NCBI GenBank assembly: GCA_017525915.1
Contig: JAFXSC010000012.1
Coordinates: 62,001-126,000 of the forward strand
Origin: Ruminococcus sp.
Lineage (GTDB): Bacteria; Bacillota; Clostridia; Oscillospirales; Ruminococcaceae
Direction: 5' to 3'
DNA: 64,000 nt
How positions within the stretch are numbered: the stretch's first letter is position 1; every line of letters begins with the position of its first letter. Of this stretch, positions 41,866 through 50,400 are shown piece by piece. A model generated the notes under the pieces. The model was not told the DNA's origin. It did not search any database and saw only the letters and a program-made list of their open reading frames with translations. The position numbers and the translations under genes are program-made.

Positions 41866-44211
41866 ATGCCGGAAAAAAGAATTATAGGTATTGATTTCGG
41901 TACGAGCACATCTGTTGTCAGAGCCAAGAATTACAACGTTACCGGCGAGGGCGAAAACGAAAAATGGATGTCACAGGAACGTGACGTCACTCTTGCAAGA
42001 AGCATCACCTTCAACAACGGTGCAGTAATGGTCCCTACTCTCGTCCAGAAGGGCGAGGGCAAGGTGAATTACGGTTATGACGCTGCCATAAACAGGAAGG
42101 GTCAGACCATCTACCAGAATTTCAAGATAGACCTTGAAGGCGAGAATTCCGAGGAAGCCCGTGCGCTTACCGCCGAATTCATAAAATACCTCTACGAGCA
42201 GTACAAGGACCAGCGCGACGGCGGTCATATCGGCAATGCAGAAGCCGAAGAAAAGACTATCGTCAGCTATCCCGTAAAATGGAGCGAGGCAACAAGGCAG
42301 TTCATGATACAGGCTGCTGTTGATGCCGGTTTCAGGAACGTTGAAGGCATGGACGAGGCTAAGGCTGCGATAACCGCAGTCATCACACTCAGTCAGGGAA
42401 TGCTCGAGAAGAAGAACTATATCCAGCCCGGACAGTCCGCCAACATCATGCTCATAGACATGGGCGCCGGTACTACCGATATTGTGATAAGCCGCTATAC
42501 CCACGGCGAGGAGCCGAATAACGAGATACTCTGCACATGGCCGCAGGGCGGTGAGATACTTTTCGGCGGCAGGGAGCTCGACGAGATATTAAGCAATTAT
42601 ATAATCGAAAAGGTGCCGGACGATGTGAAGCCTGTCTTTGCAAAAAGAGTAAAGCTGAACGACTACAAGGCATGGAAGGAGAATAACGTTTCCGGCTCAC
42701 TCAGGCGCAATGAGAGCGTTACTACCTACGCAGCCGGTGACAATGTGCTTGATATCCTCGATTCGGAAATGGAGCCGTTCGAGCTCAACAGGGCTGAATT
42801 CGAGCGTATCGCAGGCGATTATCTCGCCAAGTTCGCTGCTCTTGTCAACGGAAGTCTGGACGAGTGCATAAAGACAGGTCAGATAGCTGACAAGAACGAT
42901 ATCGACCTCATAATACTCACAGGCGGTCACAGCCAGTGGTATTTCGTCCATGAGATGCTCAGCGGCGCACCGATCGGCGTTCCGGACGATAAGGCGGTCT
43001 CTCTCGGCAAGATCATGGCTGACCCGGGCAGGATAATCGACATTGCCAAGCCGCAGGAGACCGTTGCCCTCGGTCTTGCATACAGCAAGCTCCAGATAAG
43101 AGTATACAATTCCGGTCAGAACAGAGCTGCGGTGACGGCTGATGCTCCTTCGCCTGCACCTTTCCCGGTGCCTGAGACTTCCGGTGTCACTGCCGATGAG
43201 GAAGAGGAAGTCTTCTTCGCCGATGAGCCGTTCGACCCGGAGACCTATCAGCTCCCCGAATTATCGCGGTATGACAGATATATCCCGTATGATATGTACG
43301 CTGTACCAGTGAGTGAATACACAGCTGCCATCGAGAAATGCAATGTGCGGCTCGGCAAGTCAGTGGAAAAGTACAATAGCACACTTTCGGCATACAGCCT
43401 TTACAGTCCGGAACTGAAGCCTACTTCAAGGCCTGATATACTTGTGAACGTACTCGGCATCCCGAACGGCGAGACCATACTTTTCCTCGGTGATTCCTCA
43501 TGGTTCCAGAGAGGCGCGAACGGTATCGCCATAACCACATACGGCATCCGCTACAAGGAGTCCTTCGGCACACTCCACGCGCTTTCGTGGGCAGAGCTTA
43601 TTACAAGGTCGATGATAAAGCAGAAGCACCTGCTCTCCGGAGGCGAGCGCATCGCGGAGGCAAATGTTGACGGTATCGCCGACTACCTCGAAAACCTCTT
43701 CCGTGAACTCAGAAAAACACAGGCATATCAGAAAATCAACAGCATCTACAGGGATTCCTTCATCAATCAGCTCATTCTTCACGAAAAGATCGAGAAGTCT
43801 GTCACTAAGAAGTACGGAAAGTACGACGGCACGCCCTGCGTTCACCCGAAATTCTTCGCTCAGAAGGGCAATATGCAAAACTACATCTACACTCACTCAA
43901 AGGCCGACAAGAGGGAGTTCTTCGTATCCGATGCCGGTGTTTATCTCTGCGAGCTTTTCAGCGATGATACTATGAAGTTCAGATACAGTCCTCTGAGCAA
44001 GATGCGTCTGAACTATGCTACGGTAAAAGGCGCCGAGAGCGATCCTCTTACCGACCTGATGTCCTGCATAACCGACGCTTCCAAAGACCACATCATAGGC
44101 GAAGTTTCGCTGCTTTCATCGTATCTGGTGAATGAGATCATCACACGCAGAAAGCTCATCGAGCAGATAATAGCCTCCTCATACCTCAAAGGAGATGAAC
44201 GTGACAATTGA
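41866..44211 (+). CDS. Hsp70-family ATPase with a non-canonical C-terminal half
   Basis: The 781-residue protein has an actin-like Hsp70 nucleotide domain (about 1-405): IGIDFGTSTS at 7-16 (Asp10), the connect motif with EAKAAITAV, phosphate-2 IDMGAGTTDIV with Asp198, and the adenosine motif LTGGHSQW at 352-359. After an acidic/proline linker (about 420-460) comes a 320-residue C-terminal region (DRYIPYDMYAVPVSEY..., TRRKLIEQIIASSYL) that does not look like the DnaK substrate-binding domain. No dnaJ or grpE is near. AGGAGG lies 8 bp before the ATG. Confidence 0.83.
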   Translation: MPEKRIIGIDFGTSTSVVRAKNYNVTGEGENEKWMSQERDVTLARSITFNNGAVMVPTLVQKGEGKVNYGYDAAINRKGQTIYQNFKIDLEGENSEEARALTAEFIKYLYEQYKDQRDGGHIGNAEAEEKTIVSYPVKWSEATRQFMIQAAVDAGFRNVEGMDEAKAAITAVITLSQGMLEKKNYIQPGQSANIMLIDMGAGTTDIVISRYTHGEEPNNEILCTWPQGGEILFGGRELDEILSNYIIEKVPDDVKPVFAKRVKLNDYKAWKENNVSGSLRRNESVTTYAAGDNVLDILDSEMEPFELNRAEFERIAGDYLAKFAALVNGSLDECIKTGQIADKNDIDLIILTGGHSQWYFVHEMLSGAPIGVPDDKAVSLGKIMADPGRIIDIAKPQETVALGLAYSKLQIRVYNSGQNRAAVTADAPSPAPFPVPETSGVTADEEEEVFFADEPFDPETYQLPELSRYDRYIPYDMYAVPVSEYTAAIEKCNVRLGKSVEKYNSTLSAYSLYSPELKPTSRPDILVNVLGIPNGETILFLGDSSWFQRGANGIAITTYGIRYKESFGTLHALSWAELITRSMIKQKHLLSGGERIAEANVDGIADYLENLFRELRKTQAYQKINSIYRDSFINQLILHEKIEKSVTKKYGKYDGTPCVHPKFFAQKGNMQNYIYTHSKADKREFFVSDAGVYLCELFSDDTMKFRYSPLSKMRLNYATVKGAESDPLTDLMSCITDASKDHIIGEVSLLSSYLVNEIITRRKLIEQIIASSYLKGDERDN

Positions 44212-44717
44212 GCATTTTCTCTAAATTTAAAGCATTTTTCTCCGGCAGGAAGGGACTTGACAAGCCCTCTGAAAGGAAAAAATTCATCGCTCTCTGGACA
44301 AATGAATTAGCTGCTGCTCCCGAAGTATTCACGGGACTGTATAACGGTCTGCTCGACGTTTCAAACGGCAAGCTCAAGCGTCAAGCAACTCTGTTCAAGG
44401 AGTGGAGCGAGCGTGTTGACAACCGTCTTGACAGCGACGCAAAGGCGTCGTCCGTGAAGTATATCGTCCCGATGATCGGCAGCAGTGAGCCTGAAAAGGT
44501 CAGTACGCTTGCCGGTGCGCTTCTGGAAGCCGCCGCGGCTGCAGGTATCATATATGAACAGGGCAGCGAGGTAGTGATAAACGAGACTAATCTCGACCAC
44601 TATACCCCGATGAGCTCAGACGAAGCGCTGAGTGCAGGAGACGTTGTCACTGTCATAAAACCGGCATGGTATTTCAGCGGAAGGGTCATCGAGAACGGTT
44701 TTGCCGATCTGAAATAG
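44208..44717 (+). CDS. Small unknown protein, TTG start overlapping the Hsp70 stop
   Basis: The 169-residue protein begins at TTG within the TTGA overlap with the Hsp70 stop codon; the frame is closed just upstream and no nearby ATG exists, so translation depends on the Hsp70 gene (AAAGGAG lies about 13 bp before). It starts with a short amphipathic, basic segment (SIFSKFKAFFSGRKG), then helical sequence, an alanine-rich helix near 105-117, and a C-terminal beta part (DVVTVIKPAWYFSGRVIENG) that could fold like GrpE's beta domain; I would not rest on that. Last gene of the cassette. Confidence 0.7.
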   Translation: MSIFSKFKAFFSGRKGLDKPSERKKFIALWTNELAAAPEVFTGLYNGLLDVSNGKLKRQATLFKEWSERVDNRLDSDAKASSVKYIVPMIGSSEPEKVSTLAGALLEAAAAAGIIYEQGSEVVINETNLDHYTPMSSDEALSAGDVVTVIKPAWYFSGRVIENGFADLK

Positions 44718-44801
44718 CTGAACGATTTCGTGCGGAGGCAACTCCGCACGAAAAAGCTCTCTGAACAAACAAAGACTGACTCCATATACGCTTATCCCCT
44801 C

Positions 44802-44830
44802 TTGACAAACAGCGCAGATTATGTTATACT
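44802..44830 (+). promoter_or_regulatory. tRNA-Gly promoter
   Basis: TTGACA (44802-44807), 17 bp, TATACT (44825-44830), 26 bp before the tRNA. Confidence 0.88.
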
Positions 44831-44855
44831 TCATTTATCGAAACAGACCCATCAT

Positions 44856-44930
44856 GCAGATATAGTATAGCGGCTATTACTTCAGTTTCCCAAACTGAGG
44901 AGGCGGGTTCGACCCCCGTTATCTGCTCCA
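44856..44930 (+). tRNA. tRNA-Gly (anticodon CCC)
   Basis: Acceptor GCAGATA/TATCTGC, anticodon stem TCAGT/ACTGA with loop TTCCCAA (anticodon CCC, reading GGG), T-arm CGGGTTCGACCCCCG region, encoded CCA. 75 nt. Confidence 0.95.
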
Positions 44931-45057
44931 CCGGCGAGCTGCCGGGCGCTTCCACGTTGGCGCTCGCAGGCTCGCTCTGTTTTTTATGAGCGGAAGTCTG
45001 CTTTCGCTCACGGCAGTGTCAACAATTTTGTACAGCTAACACACCGGCGAGCTGCCG
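44929..45057 (+). repeat. 16-bp direct repeat at the tRNA-Gly 3' end
   Basis: CACCGGCGAGCTGCCG occurs at 44929-44944, starting on the last two bases of the tRNA, and again at 45042-45057. The sequence between is GC-rich and has an imperfect hairpin ending in TTTTTT near 44986 that may terminate the tRNA. It could mark a past duplication or integration scar; no integrase is present. Confidence 0.6.
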
Positions 45058-45092
45058 TTCACGGCGCTGTCTGAATCCGTTGCAGATCAAAC

Positions 45093-45168
45093 GCCCCGCT
45101 CTTGCGGGGCATTTCGTTTGTCTGAGATCATTACTGTATAATAAGTAAGGGCGCACAATGTGCGCCCG
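45093..45168. terminator. Two hairpins between tRNA-Gly and the EAL gene
   Basis: GCCCCGC/GCGGGGC followed by ATTTCGTTT (about 45099-45120, plus strand), and GGGCGCAC/GTGCGCCC (45149-45167), which lies just after the convergent EAL gene stop at 45174 and probably ends it although its T run is poor. Confidence 0.6.
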
Positions 45169-45173
45169 TTCGT

Positions 45174-47045
45174 TTATGCACTTTCGATGCTGTTCCTCAT
45201 GAACGTAAGAAATTCCGGAACAGGTATCGGCTTCGAGAAGTAATACCCCTGTATATAGTCAACGCCAAGCTCCGACAGTGCTTCGAGCTGGTATTTCTCC
45301 TCAACGCCCTCCGCAACTATCTTCATGCCCATCTGCTTTATCATACCGGTCACGGATTCAAGCATAACCCGTGCACGGTCGTTGTCAAAGTAAGCTATGG
45401 TCATCGTGCGGTCTATCTTAATGATATCCACAGGCATATTTACTATATAATTAAGGTTGGATTCACCGGTGCCGAAATCATCGAGAGAAAAACTGCACCC
45501 GAAATTCCTGAGATTTTCCATGTTGTCAATGAGCACCCGGTTTTGCTTTATCGAACCCGATTCCGTTATCTCAAGATTTATCGACTGCGGCGATATACCG
45601 TAGTGGTCGATGATCCCGGAATACCTCTCGGCAAGGCTCTTGTTCTCGCACTGCACAACGGACAGATTTACCTCGATATACCGCAGTCCGAAGCGCTTGA
45701 CATCATGATTGCGTATAAGGGCGCACACTATCTCAAACACCCGGTCGCCTATCGGCTCGATAAGTCCGCTGCGCTCTGCAACGGGAATGAATTTTCCGGG
45801 CATTATAAGTCCGCCGTTCCTGTCACGGAGCCTTACAAGAGCTTCCGCAGATACAAACGCGCCCTCCCGGACAGAGTATATCGGCTGGAGGAAGACCTCC
45901 ACCCTGTCCTCTGCAAGCGCATCGCGTATCTCACGCTGCATAAGGCGGAAATTCCTCAGTTCTTCAAGTGCCTTCACATCAAGCACCCTGAACTCATCAT
46001 CGGCAGAAACGCTCAGGTTTGCGTAATACCGGTAAAGCGAAAGGAACTCACCGGAATTTGCAAATACCGAAATATCCGGTACTATCATGAAATTCGGAGC
46101 TATGTACAGGTCTTCGAGCCAGTTTGAACGGAAACGCCTTGCGATCTCGGGAGCGGTCGCTTCGGCTTTTTCAGCGGAAGGGAACGCAACTATAAAATCC
46201 TTTCCGCCGCCGCGGAAGACCTTTCCGTCCGACAGCGAGATCAAATACTGTGCAACATCGCGGAGAAGCCGGTCTTCAACATCCGGATCGTCCTTAATAT
46301 CCTCACTGCCGGATATTATTATGAATGCCTGCTGTTCGCCGCTGTCATAGAGCTGATCGAGATAGTCCCTGAGGATATGCGTACGGAAAGCGCCGGTCCT
46401 GCTGTCGATACCGGCTTCCGGGTTCTCAAGTCTCGCAAAGAGCACGGTAACGCCGAGAGCCATCATGAAGCCTATGAGCAGAAGCTCACGCCTGTTCACC
46501 TGAATAAGCGCTGCGGCAGCTTCAAGAGACATCCATATACGCACAGAATTTCTGCGGTAAGGGTTCATTTTCTTGCTGAAAACAAAGGTCAGCGCCAACG
46601 CTCCCAATATGTATATCGGTGCAAGTATGAACGCGAAATTGACCGCCATACCGTCGCTGTAAACCGCTTCTTCGTTATGCAGGTTTATCGGCATGAACAG
46701 CACGGCGATGCTCCAGACAAATGTCAGACCGACAAACATCCATCTGAGCATTTTCATACGCTTCTTGCCGGATATGTCATAGCACACATAGTTGAACGAG
46801 AAAAAGCTCGTCCAGAGCACCATGAAGAGGTAAGCCTTGCAGCCCGCGACAGCGAGCCTGTGAGGTGCATAGACTATGCCGATCACCGACAGAATATCCG
46901 CCATTATACAAACGGAGGTAACTATGAGAAGATATCTGTATATAAAAGAGCTTCTGAGTACGATGCTCTGTTTTTTAAATGTAAAGAAGCATATCAGACA
47001 GATAAGTATCAGTCCGCAAGCCTGGACCGAAATATTGGGCAGCAT
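45174..47045 (-). CDS. Membrane EAL-domain c-di-GMP phosphodiesterase with degenerate GGDEF
   Basis: The 623-residue protein has about six or seven membrane spans in residues 1-215, a degenerate GGDEF-like domain (SRTGAFRTHILRDYL; active-site GGDEF replaced by GGGKDF), then an EAL domain with EALVRLRD, EVNLSV, LEITES, DDFGTG, IKIDRTM, AEGVE and QGYYFSKPI. All catalytic residues are there, so c-di-GMP hydrolysis is expected, while diguanylate synthesis is not. The start is the ATG at 47045 with GAGAGGT 7 bp upstream; a GTG three codons earlier overlaps it. A TGATATAAT extended -10 stands at 47106-47114. Confidence 0.93.
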   Translation of the reverse strand: MLPNISVQACGLILICLICFFTFKKQSIVLRSSFIYRYLLIVTSVCIMADILSVIGIVYAPHRLAVAGCKAYLFMVLWTSFFSFNYVCYDISGKKRMKMLRWMFVGLTFVWSIAVLFMPINLHNEEAVYSDGMAVNFAFILAPIYILGALALTFVFSKKMNPYRRNSVRIWMSLEAAAALIQVNRRELLLIGFMMALGVTVLFARLENPEAGIDSRTGAFRTHILRDYLDQLYDSGEQQAFIIISGSEDIKDDPDVEDRLLRDVAQYLISLSDGKVFRGGGKDFIVAFPSAEKAEATAPEIARRFRSNWLEDLYIAPNFMIVPDISVFANSGEFLSLYRYYANLSVSADDEFRVLDVKALEELRNFRLMQREIRDALAEDRVEVFLQPIYSVREGAFVSAEALVRLRDRNGGLIMPGKFIPVAERSGLIEPIGDRVFEIVCALIRNHDVKRFGLRYIEVNLSVVQCENKSLAERYSGIIDHYGISPQSINLEITESGSIKQNRVLIDNMENLRNFGCSFSLDDFGTGESNLNYIVNMPVDIIKIDRTMTIAYFDNDRARVMLESVTGMIKQMGMKIVAEGVEEKYQLEALSELGVDYIQGYYFSKPIPVPEFLTFMRNSIESA

Positions 47046-47119
47046 AGTTGTCACCTCTCTTATGCAGAATAGCCTGCGCCAAGCCTCCGGGCGCAGTCCC
47101 CTTTATATATTATATCACA

Positions 47120-47341
47120 CCAAAAAGCGATTGGTATTACAATTTAGGCGTGACAATGTAAACTTTCTGTGAATTAAAGCAGGAAATATTTTTAATGTTA
47201 GCACAAAAATGTTATAAATCCTGCATGATTATTTATTGACTTTTTGATGAGTTTTGTTTAGAATAATATTGCTGACGAAAAAATACTGTGCATTTTCTAC
47301 TCAAAATATTGATATTGTCCACCTAATCTACACAATGTGGG
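47120..47341. other. AT-rich divergent intergenic region
   Basis: Between the EAL gene and the xylanase gene there is no coding frame with a ribosome site. It is strongly AT-rich, with a CACAA/TTGTG inverted repeat (near 47332-47347) abutting the xylanase -35 box as a possible regulator site. Confidence 0.4.
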
Positions 47342-47370
47342 TTGTGAACAAAAAATGAATAGTGTATAAT
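47342..47370 (+). promoter_or_regulatory. Promoter of the GH10/GH43 gene
   Basis: TTGTGA (47342-47347), 17 bp, TATAAT (47365-47370); the -35 box overlaps the right arm of the small inverted repeat. Confidence 0.72.
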
Positions 47371-47425
47371 TAATTCAACCATACTGAATGTTTATCTATC
47401 AATCTTAAAAAAGGAGTGATCTGCA

Positions 47426-50400
47426 ATGAAGAAGACAAAAATTGGTGCAGCCATAACCGCAGCTATGTGTTTCTCAACCGTTTTCGCATCAATGCCTGCA
47501 TATTTTTCAAACACTTATGCAGCAACGATCGTAGAGAACGAGTTTGAAGCCAACTTCGACGGATGGTACAACACAAATACCGACACTGTATTTAATGCAG
47601 TAAACGGCGGCGGATTCGGCGGTTCAAGAGGTATGAAACTCTCCGGAAGAACATCTCCCGAGGACGGTGTTGCTTCCTCAAAGGGACTCTATCTCTGGGG
47701 CGGCACAAAGTACAATTACAGCTTCGACGTTTTCAGTGAGTACGATGAGACCTTCCACATTTCCCTTCTCTACATTGATGAGGAAACACAGGAGGAAACT
47801 ACTGTCGAGCTCATTAACGAAGAAGTTAAGGGCGGCGAGTGGGCTACCCTCACAAAGAGCTTCAAGGCTCCCAAGGGAAGCTGCGAGTTCCTTATTACTA
47901 TCAGAACAGACAGCACGAACGACTTCAGCTTCGATAATGTTCGCATTACCGAAAAGCGCGATGCAAACGTTACCTACGCTGCTCAGTCCCAGAAGGGTCT
48001 GAAGGACGAGTTCGGCGAATACTTCCGCGTTGGTAATATCTTCAACGGCGGTACTATCAACAATTCAGCAATTCAGGGCATTATCCTCAAGGATCACAAT
48101 GCTATCGAGTGTGAGAACGAGACAAAGCCTGACGCTACTCTCGTTCAGAGCGGCTCTTCAAATACCAATATCAAGGTAAAATCCAGCAGCTTCGCAGCTA
48201 TCGCGGACTTCTGTGTCAAGAACAACCTCAGTTTCCGCGGACATACTCTTGTATGGCACAGCCAGACTCCTCAGTGGTTCTTCAAGACCAACTTCCAGGA
48301 CGGCGGTCAGTGGTGCGACAAGGCTACGATGAATCAGCGCCTTGAGAGCTACATCAAGAATATGTTCGATCTGTACAAGACGCAGTATCCTCAGCTCGAC
48401 CTCTACGCATACGATGTATGTAACGAGTGTATCTCTGACGGCGGCAACGGAGGTCCGAGATCAGGCGGCTACGGCAACGGAGCTTCTCCCTGGGTACAGA
48501 TCTACGGCAACAACGACTTCATCGAGCAGGCATTCACCTTCGCAAGGCAGTACGCTCCTGAGACCTGTAAGCTCTTCTACAACGACTACAACGAGTACGC
48601 AGGCGGCAAGAAGAGCAGCATCATCAACTCCATCCTCAAGCCCCTCAAGGCTAAGGGAGTTCTCGACGGTATGGGTATGCAGTCACATATGGACTGCTCA
48701 GACAAAAACGCATGGGGCTCCACCGAGGAATATATCAAGGCTATGGACGAGTACCTCAGCCTCGGCATCGAGGTCCAGGTAACCGAGCTTGATCTTTCCC
48801 GCGACAACAACAAGTATACAGACGCTCAGCAGGCTACAAAGTACAAGGCTATATTCCAGCACTGCGTTGACGTAAACAAGAACAACACATACCCCGGCAA
48901 GATCACTCTTGTTCAGGTATGGGGTCCTAACGACAGCAACTCCTGGGTTCGCATAAAGGACAGAGATGAGAACAAGCCCAACTATCCGCTCCTCTACAAC
49001 GGAAGCAATCAGCCTAAGTCAGCTTATACGGCTATAACAAGCATTATCCCCACAAGCGAGTGGACTACCGGTATCCCCTACACAGGTCCCGGAAGCACAG
49101 GCTTCGTTCCCCTTCCTCCCAAACTCATTGAGCCCGATGAGAACGGCTACTACTTCCACCACACATTTGAGGGTGACACCTTCAATTGGTCAGGACGCGG
49201 CGCCGCTTCCGTAAAGGTAAGCTCAGACACAGCTTATGCAGGAACACAGTCACTCTACTGCTCAGGCAGAACAGCTTCTTGGAACGGCGCAAGCTACTCC
49301 ATCAGCACAAATCCCTTCGAGCCCGGCAAGACATTCAGCTTCTCAGCTCTCGCCTGCTCGACATCTCCTACACTTGACACTGTAAAGTTCAAGTTCACTC
49401 TCCAGTACACAGGTTCTGACAACGAGGCTCATTACAGCGAGATCGCAAGCGGCACTGCTCCGAGCGGTTCCTGGATTCAGCTTGCAAATCAGAGCTATAC
49501 AATACCGGAAGATGCTTCCAATCTTCTGATCTATGTTGAGACCGACGATGAGTCTACCGGCGACTTCTACGTTGACGAAGTTATCGGTGCTGTTGAAGGC
49601 ACAAAGATCGCTGGTCCGAAGGCTCCCGTTGTACGCACACTCAACATCGGTGATGTTACATTCGACGGCAAGATCAACGTATTCGACGTTATCGCTATCC
49701 GCAAGGGCCTCAAGAACGGTATAAGCGACGTGCTCGCAGCAAGAGCTGCCGACGTTGACCAGAACGGTTCTCTTGAAGTTGCTGACCTCGTTCTCGAGCA
49801 GAACTTCGTGATGGGCAGGATCAAGGAATTCCCCGAGCCTCCTATAACAAAGCCCAATGTTAGCGAATTCGTGACCGCATTCAGCGGTATAACTGCTGCT
49901 TCCACATGGAAGAAGGACGGCGAGAACAACCCTTGCACAACTCAGCGTTTCGGCGCTGACCCCGGCTGGCTCGTTTATGACGGAAGACTTTACCTCTACA
50001 CGACAGCTGATGAATTCGAGTATCAGAACAACGGCAATATGCAGGAGAATACCTATGCTTCAGGCTATATCAACTGCATCTCAACAGCAGATATGGTAAA
50101 CTGGACCGACCACGGTCAGATCCCTGTTGCAAAGACAAGAACTTCCGGCGCTATCGCTTCATGGGCTAATAACGCATGGGCTCCTGATGCTGCTTGGAAG
50201 AATATCGGCGGACAGGATAAGTTCTTCCTTTACTTCGCAAACAACGGTTCAGGTATCGGCGTTATCACAGCAGATGACCCGACATTCACCAAGAATGTAA
50301 AGGATCCTCTCGGTCACGAGCTCATTTCAAGAAGCACCCCCAACAGCAACGTAACATGGCTCTTCGATCCCGGCGTTTACTATGATCCTGTTACTGATAC

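Noticed and set aside
45031-45090. Second tRNA-like end near the repeated CACCGGCGAGCTGCCG
   Set aside because: No acceptor, D or anticodon arms can be folded; only the 16-bp repeat is shared.
36886-45173. Calling the cassette a prophage or integrative element
   Set aside because: No integrase, structural, replication or transfer genes, and base composition matches the neighbours.
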